Assembly: GCF_037076565.1 (NCBI RefSeq)
Contig: NZ_AP029028.1
Span: 558,001 to 622,000, forward strand
Origin: Herbaspirillum sp. DW155
GTDB lineage: Bacteria; Pseudomonadota; Gammaproteobacteria; Burkholderiales; Burkholderiaceae_D
DNA length: 64,000 bases
Direction: 5' to 3'
The position numbers and the translations under genes are program-made. Below are positions 44,501 to 52,423 of the stretch, one piece after another. Numbering within the stretch: position 1 is the stretch's first letter; each line of letters opens with the position of its first letter. The notes beneath the pieces were generated by a model. The model made no database searches. It was not told the DNA's origin and saw nothing but the letters and a program-made list of their open reading frames with translations.

Positions 44501-46246
44501 TCAGGCAGCGTGGGGCACGGGCGTGGCCAGTTCGCCTTGCGCGTGACCGGTTGCGCGCTGCAGGGCGGCGGCCAGCGCTGTCGGGTTGACCGCACGCCAG
44601 CCTGCGCAGAGGTGCTGGTCGGGCCGGACCAGATAGCAGGTGAAGGGCTGCCCGTCGTAGCGCTGCGCGGCCAGGCCCTCGATGTCCTGCAGCTGGCGCG
44701 CGTCATGGCCCAAGGTCGCCAGTACGTCGCGGTCCTGTGCCGTGCTCGCGGTACTGCTGACGAACAGCAGGCGCAGCGGCACGCTGCCCTTTGCCATTGA
44801 TTGCAGTGCCTGCAGTTGGACGGCGGGCAACGCGGCGGGGGCGGCGAAGATCATGAACACGAACTGGTCGCCCAGGTGCTGCAGCAGCCAGCCTCGGCCG
44901 GCGTCGCCTTGTACCGGCGCATCGGTGCAGGGCGCACCTGCCTGCATGGCACCGCTGAAGGGACCGTCGTAGGCGGTGTTCAGGGGCGAGCCGTGCAGCG
45001 TTGCCGGCAGCGACAGGCGGCCGCTGTTGACCAGTCTGCGTGCGAAGGTATATTCGCGGGCCAGACCCAGCACGGCATCGCGGAAGCATTTGCTGACGGC
45101 ACTCTTGGGTGTGATGAAGTCGGTGGAACGGGTGGAATTGAGCAGGTTCTCGTCGGCTGCGTATTCGCGCTCGCTGCCGTAGGTATCCAGCAGGCTCTCC
45201 GGGGCCTTGCCCTGCAGGACGTAGGCCAGCTTCCAGGCCAGGTTCTCGGCATCCTGCACGCCGCTGTTGGCGCCGCGCGCACCGAAGGGCGAGACGCAAT
45301 GCGCGGCATCGCCCACGAACAGCACCCGGCCATGACGGAAGCGATCCATGCGCACGCAGGAGAAGGTGTAGACGCTGACCCACTCCAGCGTGAACTTCGC
45401 ATCCTTGCCCAGCAGTGCCTGCACGCGCGGGATCACGCGTTCGGGCGTCTTTTCCAGGACCGGATCGGCGTCCCAGCCGAGCTGGAAATCGATGCGCCAC
45501 ACATCATCGGGCTGGCGGTGCAGCAGCACCGACTGGTTGGGGTGGAAAGGCGGATCGAACCAGAACCAGCGCTCGGCCGGGAAGGGCGCTTCCATCTTGA
45601 CGTCGGCAATGAGGAAGCGGTCGCGGAAGGTATGGCCTACGCTTTCCAGTCCCATCATCTTGCGCAAGGGGCTGCGCGAACCATCGGCGGCTACCACGTA
45701 GCTTGCCTTGAGGGGATAGCTGCCCTCGGGCGTGTCGATCGTCAGCACCTCATGTTCACCGTGATGGATGATGGCGCTGACCTTGTTCTTCCAGCGTACT
45801 TCGATCAGTTCGTGCTGCTGCGCCTGCTCCAGCAGATAGCCTTCCAGATAGTACTGCTGCAGGTTGATGAAGGCGGGCCGGGCGTGGCCGCTCTCGGGCA
45901 GCAGGTCGAATTCGTAGATGGCTTGGTCGCGCAGGAACACCTTGCCGCGGTTCCAGCCCACGCCCTTGTCCACCATGCGCTGGCCGCAGCCGATGCGGTC
46001 GAAGATGTCCAGCGTGCGCTTGGCAAAGCAGATCGCACGCGAGCCCACGGAAAGGGCGTCGTCATCGTCCACGACCACGACGCGGATGCCCTGGCGGGCC
46101 AGGTCGATGGCCGTCACCAGACCGACCGGGCCGGCGCCGATGACCACCACCGGATGCACGGCCGCTTCCTCGGGACGGGTTTGTTCCAGGCAGGCCTGGT
46201 AGGCGAAACGGTGCTGCTGGTAATCGATGGCTGGGTTGTTGTTCAT
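44501..46246 (-). CDS. FAD-dependent aromatic monooxygenase (MhpA-like)
   Basis: A 581-aa flavoprotein hydroxylase of the 3-(3-hydroxyphenyl)propionate / p-hydroxybenzoate type, using NAD(P)H and O2 to hydroxylate an aromatic ring. Motifs: FAD-binding GAGPVG (residues 38-43), the DG motif in VVAADGSRSPLRKMMGL, and the GD motif in VLFVGDAAHCVSPFGARGANSGVQDA. The C-terminal thioredoxin-like extension is present. Upstream MBL gene and downstream DUF2783 and MFS genes form an apparent operon. The substrate is not determinable from sequence. Confidence 0.9.
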   Translation of the reverse strand: MNNNPAIDYQQHRFAYQACLEQTRPEEAAVHPVVVIGAGPVGLVTAIDLARQGIRVVVVDDDDALSVGSRAICFAKRTLDIFDRIGCGQRMVDKGVGWNRGKVFLRDQAIYEFDLLPESGHARPAFINLQQYYLEGYLLEQAQQHELIEVRWKNKVSAIIHHGEHEVLTIDTPEGSYPLKASYVVAADGSRSPLRKMMGLESVGHTFRDRFLIADVKMEAPFPAERWFWFDPPFHPNQSVLLHRQPDDVWRIDFQLGWDADPVLEKTPERVIPRVQALLGKDAKFTLEWVSVYTFSCVRMDRFRHGRVLFVGDAAHCVSPFGARGANSGVQDAENLAWKLAYVLQGKAPESLLDTYGSEREYAADENLLNSTRSTDFITPKSAVSKCFRDAVLGLAREYTFARRLVNSGRLSLPATLHGSPLNTAYDGPFSGAMQAGAPCTDAPVQGDAGRGWLLQHLGDQFVFMIFAAPAALPAVQLQALQSMAKGSVPLRLLFVSSTASTAQDRDVLATLGHDARQLQDIEGLAAQRYDGQPFTCYLVRPDQHLCAGWRAVNPTALAAALQRATGHAQGELATPVPHAA

Positions 46247-46288
46247 CTGTAGTCTCCTCGCTCTCTTCGTCGTTCTTGTGGTGGCGGG

Positions 46289-47248
46289 TCAGGCTTGCAG
46301 CGCCGCCCACATTTCCTTGTCGCGCTCGGCCGTCCAGATGCGCGGGTGGACGATGCCGGAGGCTTCGTCATAGGCCCGCGTGACGTCGAAGGGCAGGCAA
46401 TGTTCGTAGATGAAGACCTGGCCGAACCTGGGGTCCATCAGCTTGCGCGTGTGGGCCATGGCTTCCTTCAGGCCCATCCTGGCGGCCACCGCTTCGCGGC
46501 CGGCACGCAGCAGGGTGGAGACGAAATCCTTGGTATAGGCGATGCCCTGCTCGACTTGCGCGCGCCCTTGCAGCGCAGGTCCACGGCCGGGTACCAGCGC
46601 TTCCGGTTGCAGCGCGGCCAGGGCATCGAGCGTGGCCGGCCAGGATTCCAGCTGGGCGTCGCCGCAGTAGCAGGCGGCGTCGTATTCCACCAGGTCGCCC
46701 GAGAACAGCACCTTCTGCTCAGGGATCCACACCACCGTATCGCCCTTGGTGTGGCCGGCGCCGAGATGGGCGATCTTCACTTCCAGCTTGCCCATGAAGA
46801 GCGTCATTTCCTTCTCGAACACCATGGTCGGCCAGGTCAGGCCGGGCACCGTATCCACCCCGGCAAAGAGGCGCGGGAAACGCTCGATCTCGGATTTCAT
46901 GTCGGCTTCGCCACGCTCGACGATCATTTCGTAGGTGCCCTGGCTGGCGATGATCTGCTCGCCGCCTTCCTTGAAATACGCCGAGGCGCCCAGCACGCGC
47001 ACGGCGTGGTAGTGCGTCAGCACCACGTACTTGATGGGCAGGTCGGTGACGCTGCGGATGCGCGCGATCAGGTCCTGCGCCATCGCCGGGGTGGCGGTGG
47101 TGTCGATGACCATCACGCTGTCGTCGCCGATGATCACGCCGGAATTGGGATCGCCCTCGGCGGTGTACGCATAGGCGTTTTCCGAGATGCGTTCAAAGGT
47201 GATTTTCTTGGCGTCGAGATCCGCCTGGGATGCAAAAGCCTTGGCCAT
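46289..47248 (-). CDS. MBL-fold metallo-hydrolase with altered HxHxDH motif
   Basis: A 319-aa metallo-beta-lactamase-fold protein from ATG 47248 (ribosome-like GAGG upstream; 47305 is an alternative start). The usual HxHxDH motif is H79-Y-H81-A-V-R84, so the Asp and second His are replaced by Val and Arg, although H166 (GHTKGD) and D185 (FSGDLVEYD) are kept. In the aromatic operon it may hydrolyse a pathway ester or thioester (inference); the missing ligands suggest a mono-metal site or altered catalysis. First gene of the minus-strand operon. Confidence 0.85.
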   Translation of the reverse strand: MAKAFASQADLDAKKITFERISENAYAYTAEGDPNSGVIIGDDSVMVIDTTATPAMAQDLIARIRSVTDLPIKYVVLTHYHAVRVLGASAYFKEGGEQIIASQGTYEMIVERGEADMKSEIERFPRLFAGVDTVPGLTWPTMVFEKEMTLFMGKLEVKIAHLGAGHTKGDTVVWIPEQKVLFSGDLVEYDAACYCGDAQLESWPATLDALAALQPEALVPGRGPALQGRAQVEQGIAYTKDFVSTLLRAGREAVAARMGLKEAMAHTRKLMDPRFGQVFIYEHCLPFDVTRAYDEASGIVHPRIWTAERDKEMWAALQA

Positions 47249-47532
47249 GTCTGCCTCGTTCAATGTCAGATGGGTGGGGACGCGGCTGGACATGGCGTGT
47301 GCCATCGGGGGAGGTCTCCGTCCAACCCGTCGTGAATCAATGCGGGTCAAATCGTGTTGTTGTCGCCTGCAATGAGCAGGTTGATCGCATCTTAGTCAGC
47401 GCGATTTGATTAGTCAATATCAAATATGCTTGTTAACGATTAATTGACGTTTTCTGCATCGAGGGCTTGTTCGTGCTGCACTGCACGCGAGTTGGTTTAG
47501 AATCCAGGCTCCGTGCCGGGTGGCACGTGAGT
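47249..47532. promoter_or_regulatory. Divergent operator/promoter region of aromatic operon and IclR genes
   Basis: Between MBL gene and IclR genes. It contains the dyad ATTTGAT-N8-ATCAAAT (47404-47425) and an AT-rich stretch (TGTTAACGATTAATTGAC, about 47430-47448), good candidates for IclR operators and promoters of both directions. Confidence 0.55.
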
Positions 47533-47569
47533 AGAACGCATCTCACGCCTATGGATGAAATGGGTTCTG
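47533..47569 (+). mobile_element. MITE remnant: right-end fragment
   Basis: 37 bases almost identical to the right end of the full elements (AGAACGCATCTCACGCCTAT..ATGAAATGGGTTCT, with two adjacent changes TT to GG). The left part is missing. It lies about 28 bases before the ATG of the first IclR gene, in its likely leader. Confidence 0.75.
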
Positions 47570-47596
47570 GCAACCCTGCAACCTTGGAATCATCGG

Positions 47597-48379
47597 ATGA
47601 GCGCATCCCCCGTCAAGACACAACGTGGCATCCAGAGTGTGGAAGTGGCCGGGCGCCTGCTGCAGGCGCTGGCCCAGGCGCGCCAGCCCTTGCCGCTGGT
47701 GGCGCTGGCGGCGGCGGCCGGGCTGTCCTCGGCGCAGGCCCACACCTATCTGGTGAGCCTGGTGCGGCTGGGACTGATCAAGCGCACGCCCGGCGATGGC
47801 CATTACGAGGCCGGCCCGCTGGCCCTGCGCCTGGGCATGGCGCGCCTGGCACAGGAGCCGGCCTATCGCGCGGCCCTGCCCCAGGTACAGCAGCTGAGCC
47901 AGGACACGGCCCTGAGCGTGGCCGTCACCTTGCCCACCCCGGCTGGTCCGACCATCGTGCATTACGCCCACGCCGGCCGGCCGCTGCACGTGAACCTGCA
48001 CGTGGGCACCGTCATGGCCCTGTCGGAAACCGCGACCGGGCGCACCTATTGCGCCTATACCCCGTTCTCCGCGTGGCAGGCCTTGTGGGAGGCACAGCAT
48101 CCGGGCCAGCCCAGGAGCCAACTCAACCGTTTCCATGAAGCACTCGATGCCATTCGCAAACGCGGCATGGAGCGCGCCGTCGACCTGCCCAGTCCGGGCG
48201 TGACCAGCCTGTGCATGCCGCTCCTGGATGCGCAGCAACAGTTGCTGCTGCTGGTGACGGTGATTGGCAGCAGCGGCGTGATCGATGCGGGATGGCGTGG
48301 TACGGTGGCACGCCAGTTGCGCGGCTGCATCGATGTCATTGCCGCCACGCTCGCCGCTGGCGAAGAGGACGCCGCATGA
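47597..48379 (+). CDS. IclR-family regulator, first of tandem pair
   Basis: A 260-aa IclR protein from ATG 47597 (GGAAT about 8 bases upstream). N-terminal wHTH (GRLLQALAQARQPLPLVALAAAAGLSSAQAHTYLVSLVRLGLIKR, about 18-62), then the effector-binding domain, with SLCMPLLDAQQQLLLLVTVIG. It overlaps the next gene by ATGA. Probably senses an aromatic metabolite and controls the divergent operon. A MITE fragment lies just upstream. Confidence 0.9.
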   Translation: MSASPVKTQRGIQSVEVAGRLLQALAQARQPLPLVALAAAAGLSSAQAHTYLVSLVRLGLIKRTPGDGHYEAGPLALRLGMARLAQEPAYRAALPQVQQLSQDTALSVAVTLPTPAGPTIVHYAHAGRPLHVNLHVGTVMALSETATGRTYCAYTPFSAWQALWEAQHPGQPRSQLNRFHEALDAIRKRGMERAVDLPSPGVTSLCMPLLDAQQQLLLLVTVIGSSGVIDAGWRGTVARQLRGCIDVIAATLAAGEEDAA

Positions 48380-49242
48380 AAAAGACCACCCATCTGCCCG
48401 TGCCGATGCCCGATGAAGATGACGAAGACAGCGTGCGCAGCCAGCGCGGCATCCAGTCGCTCGACAGTACCGGGGCGCTGCTGGATGCCCTGCTGGAGGC
48501 CGGACGGCCGCTGCCGCTGGGCGACCTGGCCAGACTGGCGGGTATGCCTGCGGCCAAGGCCTTCCCGCATCTGGTGAGCTTGCAGAAGATCGGCTTGCTG
48601 GCGCGCGATGCCCAGGGCAATTTCTTCCCCGGTGCGCTCGGTCTCGATCTGGGACTGGCGGCCTTGCAGCGGCTCTCACCGCTGCGTGAAGCCGAGACGG
48701 AAGTGGCTACACTGGCGCAGGCGACCGGTTTGTCGGTGGCGCTCGCGCTGGTCGGCCCGCTGGGACCGACGGTGGTGCGGCTGGAGGAATCTTCGCGGCC
48801 GCAGCACGTGAGCCTGCGCATCGGCACGGTGCTGTCGATGGTGCATACCGCCATCGGCCGTGTCTGCGCGGCCTATCTGCCGCCCGATATGCTGGCCGGT
48901 GCTCTGGCCATGGATGCGATCCGCATGGAAGGCACCCAGGCCGACAGCGTGATCCACCCCGATGGCAGCCTGCGTCACGACTATGCCGAACGGCTGCGCC
49001 AGATTCGCTGGCAGGTCATGGACCAGGCGCTGGGACGTCCGGTGCCGGGCATCCATACCCTGGCCGCGCCGGTCTTCAACCACGCCGGACAACTGGCACT
49101 GGTGATGGCCGTCATGGGCAGCAGCGGCAGTTTCGATACCGCCATCGGGGGCGATGTGGCCCAGCTGCTGCGGGCGGCGGCGCACGCCGTATCGTGGCGC
49201 CTGGGCGCGGTCGAACAAGTCGCGCCGGCCGTTTCGGAATAA
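48376..49242 (+). CDS. IclR-family regulator, second of tandem pair
   Basis: A 288-aa paralogue of the preceding regulator, from ATG 48376, overlapping its stop (ATGA), so translation is coupled. wHTH in about residues 27-75 (GALLDALLEAGRPLPLGDLARLAGMPAAKAFPHLVSLQKIGLLAR) and effector domain to the end. Its N-terminus is longer and acidic (PDEDDEDS). The two may form heteromers or regulate in a hierarchy. The stop is one base from the TA that flanks MITE copy 2. Confidence 0.9.
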   Translation: MKKTTHLPVPMPDEDDEDSVRSQRGIQSLDSTGALLDALLEAGRPLPLGDLARLAGMPAAKAFPHLVSLQKIGLLARDAQGNFFPGALGLDLGLAALQRLSPLREAETEVATLAQATGLSVALALVGPLGPTVVRLEESSRPQHVSLRIGTVLSMVHTAIGRVCAAYLPPDMLAGALAMDAIRMEGTQADSVIHPDGSLRHDYAERLRQIRWQVMDQALGRPVPGIHTLAAPVFNHAGQLALVMAVMGSSGSFDTAIGGDVAQLLRAAAHAVSWRLGAVEQVAPAVSE

Positions 49243-49243
49243 T

Positions 49244-49515
49244 TAGAACCCATTTCATAAATAGGCGTGAGTGCGAGCGAGTCCCGTTTGGGATGAAGTG
49301 CAAGGCGCGAATTTGGGTCAAGACTGGGCGTCTTGACCCAAATTCGTAACGCAGCAATTCGCCCAAACGGGCCGCTCCCTCCGGGTTCTGTCCAGAAAGG
49401 GCGCTGGCCGCGTTGCACTCCTTGCGTGTGGCACCGCCACACGACGCGTCGCGCGCCTTGCCAGCGCCCTTTCTGGACAGAACGCATCTCACGCCTATTT
49501 ATGAAATGGGTTCTA
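49244..49515. mobile_element. MITE-like element, copy 2 (272 bp, TA-flanked)
   Basis: Same length and ends as copy 1, again flanked by TA. The inner stem differs: in copy 1 the bases after GGCGCTGGC form a perfect stem, but here (about 49407-49424) they are CGCGTTGCACTCCTTGCG, which no longer pairs with the right arm. It lies between the stop of IclR2 and the convergent stop of the hybrid kinase gene, as an intergenic cassette. Confidence 0.85.
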
Positions 49516-49527
49516 TTTATATCGTTT

Positions 49528-52092
49528 TCAGCCAGTGGTGCTGCGGCTTTCCAGGATGGACTGCACGCGTTGTGTCAGCGTTTCCATCTTGAACGGTTTG
49601 GTCAGCAGCTGCATGCCGGCAGGCAGATGGCCGTGGCCGAAGGCGGCATTCTCCGCATAGCCGGTGATGAAGAGCACCTGCAGTTGCGGTCGCGCCGCCC
49701 GCGCGGCATCGGCCACCTGGCGGCCATTGAGTCCGCCCGGCAAACCGACGTCGGTGATGAGCAGGTCGATGCGGGCTGCCGAGTGCAGGATGCGCAGGGC
49801 GGCCGGTCCGTCCTCGGCCTGCAGCACGGCATAGCCGGCGTCGTTGAGTACTTCGGCGACCAGCAGGCGGATCGGCGCTTCGTCATCCACCACCAGCACC
49901 ACTTCGCCATTGCCGGCCCTCCCCGGGGCACTGGCGGGTTCGGCTTGCTCGGCTGGCGCGTCTTCCAGATGGCGCGGCAGATACAGCGTCGCCGTGCTGC
50001 CCTGGCCGACTTCCGAATACAGCCGCACCTGCCCGCCGGACTGCCGCGCGAAACCGTACACCATGGACAGCCCCAGCCCGGTGCCTTCACCGATAGGCTT
50101 GGTGGTGAAGAACGGGTCGAAGGCGCGCGCCAGCACGTCCGGTGGCATGCCGGTGCCATTGTCGGTGACGGCGATGCAGACATATTGTCCGGCCGGCAGA
50201 TCACGTTCCTGCGCCCATTTGTCATCGAGCCACTTGTTGGCGGTTTCGATGGTCAGGCGTCCGCCATCGGGCATGGCATCGCGTGCATTGATGCACAGGT
50301 TCAGCAGGGCGCTTTCCAGTTGCGGTCCGTCCACGAAGGTCGGCCACAGGGCGACGGCCGTGACCACCTCCAGCGTGATGGCCGGACCGATGGTGCGGCG
50401 GATCAGCTCTTCCATGTCGCCAATGAGTGCGTTGACGTTGGTGGGACGGGGTGCCAGCGGCTGGCGGCGCGCAAAGGCCAGCAGGCGTTGCGTGAGCGAG
50501 GCCGCCCGTTGCGCACTGCGCGCGGCCAGATCGATGTAGCGTAAGAGTTCTTCGCTGCGCCCTTGCACCAGGCGCACCCGCATCAGGTCCAGGCTGCCGG
50601 TGATGCCGCCCAGGAGATTGTTGAAGTCATGCGCCAGGCCACCGGTCAACTGGCCGATGGCCTCGATCTTCTGCGAATGGCGTAGCGCTTCTTCGGTGGC
50701 CATCAGTTCGCGGGTGCGGGCGCTGACTTCGGCTTCCAGTGACTCGTTGATCTCGCGCAGGCGCGCTTCGCTGGCGGCCAGCGCCTGCTGGTTGCGGATG
50801 CGTTCAAAGGCCGCCTGCGTCTGCTGACTGATGTCGCGCACGATGGCCAGCTCATTGTCGGTCCAGGTACGGGGCACATTGCTGCTGACGTACACGATAC
50901 CGGTCACCTGGCCCTCGTCGATCAGCGGCACGTCCATGAAGGAGACCACGCCGCACGCCAGGTGTTGCTGTTTCAGGTCGGCGGTTCGGGCATCGCGGCC
51001 GACGTCGCCGACCAGCACCACGCTGCGGCTGCGCAGGGCCTGCTTCAGACGGCGTTGGTCATGCAGGGCCAGGGCCGCCGCGCCGCTCTCATCGGAGTGG
51101 AACGACCATTGGCCCAGCTGCTCGACCTGCTGTTGCGGCCCCAGCGTCTTGTAGCTGACCCAGCGCGCCGTGAGTGCATCGCCGATGATGTGGGCGGCGG
51201 CACTGGCAATGTCCTGCAAGGAGTCGGCCGCGCGGATCGCTTCAGCCAGGCGGAACAGGGCATGCTGGCGGGCCTCGCTGTTCTTGCGTTCGGTGACGTC
51301 GCGGGTGGTGCCGGCCACGGCCTCGACTTCGCCGTCCGGGCCCAGCACCGGGAAGATGATGTAGTCGTAGATGCGGCGGCCGAAGGTGCCGTTGAACGGC
51401 ACATCGCCGCGCACCGGACGCTTGGTGGCGCGCACCTGCTCGATCTCGCGGCTGTGCATTTCGGCGTGCCAGGGCTCGTAGCCCAGTTCCAGGCAATTAT
51501 TGCCGATGGCCTCGTCCCAGGTCTTGCCCCACATCTGCAGCAGCACGCGGTTGGCGTAGGTGAAACGATGGTTCAGATCCCAGGCATAGGCCAGGTCAGG
51601 GGTGGTGGAGAGGAAGGTTTCGTAGAAACGTCGTCGGCGCTCGGATTGCTGCGTCAGGCGCGCCACCTCGGCAATGCCGTCCCGGTGCCGGGCTTGCGCG
51701 GACGAGGGCGGGGCCGCCCTCAGGCTGACCGCCACCCCTTGCGCCTGCGCATAGCAGATCACCTCGTAGACGTGCGTCTGGCCGGGTGGTGTGTAGAGGC
51801 ATTGACGGCTCTGACCATCGGCCAGGGTCGCGCGCAGCGGGGTCTCCAGTGCGCCGCCGGCCAGGGCCGGACAAGCCTGCCACAGAACTTCACCGGTCAG
51901 CGAGGGTGCGCTGCCCTGAGGCTGGCCCAGCAATGCCAGGGCGGCCTCGTCCAGATAGACCAGGCGCCAGTGCGCATCGACCGCGAAATACGCGGCCGCG
52001 AGCGGGGCAGCAAGCGGGGCAGCAAGCGGGGCAGCAACGGCTGATCCGGCAGCAAGCTGCAGGGGATCGGCACGAGAGGAAAGCTCGGACAT
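49528..52092 (-). CDS. Hybrid sensor histidine kinase (PAS-PAS-GAF-HisKA-HATPase-REC)
   Basis: An 854-aa soluble kinase from ATG 52092 (AAGG ribosome site). Two PAS-like domains (about 30-120 and 155-270), a GAF domain (about 285-430), dimerisation/phosphoacceptor with LAHDFNNLLGG (H488), ATP-binding (N602, TDNGTGMP 643-650, EGTGLGLSMVYG), and a receiver with D781 (ITDVGLPGG) and K832. No membrane helix, so it senses a cytoplasmic signal. A second-stage phosphotransfer partner is not encoded nearby. N-terminus carries a 12-bp tandem repeat. Confidence 0.9.
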   Translation of the reverse strand: MSELSSRADPLQLAAGSAVAAPLAAPLAAPLAAAYFAVDAHWRLVYLDEAALALLGQPQGSAPSLTGEVLWQACPALAGGALETPLRATLADGQSRQCLYTPPGQTHVYEVICYAQAQGVAVSLRAAPPSSAQARHRDGIAEVARLTQQSERRRRFYETFLSTTPDLAYAWDLNHRFTYANRVLLQMWGKTWDEAIGNNCLELGYEPWHAEMHSREIEQVRATKRPVRGDVPFNGTFGRRIYDYIIFPVLGPDGEVEAVAGTTRDVTERKNSEARQHALFRLAEAIRAADSLQDIASAAAHIIGDALTARWVSYKTLGPQQQVEQLGQWSFHSDESGAAALALHDQRRLKQALRSRSVVLVGDVGRDARTADLKQQHLACGVVSFMDVPLIDEGQVTGIVYVSSNVPRTWTDNELAIVRDISQQTQAAFERIRNQQALAASEARLREINESLEAEVSARTRELMATEEALRHSQKIEAIGQLTGGLAHDFNNLLGGITGSLDLMRVRLVQGRSEELLRYIDLAARSAQRAASLTQRLLAFARRQPLAPRPTNVNALIGDMEELIRRTIGPAITLEVVTAVALWPTFVDGPQLESALLNLCINARDAMPDGGRLTIETANKWLDDKWAQERDLPAGQYVCIAVTDNGTGMPPDVLARAFDPFFTTKPIGEGTGLGLSMVYGFARQSGGQVRLYSEVGQGSTATLYLPRHLEDAPAEQAEPASAPGRAGNGEVVLVVDDEAPIRLLVAEVLNDAGYAVLQAEDGPAALRILHSAARIDLLITDVGLPGGLNGRQVADAARAARPQLQVLFITGYAENAAFGHGHLPAGMQLLTKPFKMETLTQRVQSILESRSTTG
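52001..52036. repeat. Three tandem 12-bp units in the kinase N-terminus
   Basis: Three exact copies of AGCGGGGCAGCA, read on the minus strand as Ala-Pro-Leu-Ala repeats. Copy-number change would keep the frame and vary the length of a linker near residues 20-33. Confidence 0.85.
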
Positions 52093-52423
52093 GACGTACC
52101 TTGATTTCTGGTTACGCCCGATTGTAGATGAGCCTTGGTGAGTATGCTGTAGGACAAGCGCCTGACTTGCGAACCATGTCCGGGAAAACGGAGCAAAAGC
52201 TGCTTCACGGAAACGCTTGCCGTGCGGCAGGCTGAACGCAGCGTTCCGACACGCCTTCGGGCAACTCCTGATCGGGCGGAAAGCGGGCATACTTCAGGCT
52301 TTTCCTGAGTTTGCCGTGCCGTTGAGCCTCCTATAATGAGCTTGCGGATGACAAATGCCTGCGTGCCGCGCTGTTGATGGCGTACTGCGGCGGCGTAAAA
52401 AATGAAAAGGCACTGAGCACAGG
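52093..52423. promoter_or_regulatory. Divergent region with -10 TATAAT for GGDEF-EAL gene
   Basis: TATAAT at 52332-52337 with TTGCCG at 52311-52316 (spacer of 15, short). The start ATG at 52424 lies about 80 bases on. The remaining bases hold the promoter of the hybrid kinase, not clear. No gene seen. Confidence 0.5.

Noticed and set aside
52001-52036. Phase variation by the 12-bp repeat in the kinase gene
   Set aside because: The unit is a multiple of three, so copy changes leave the frame intact.
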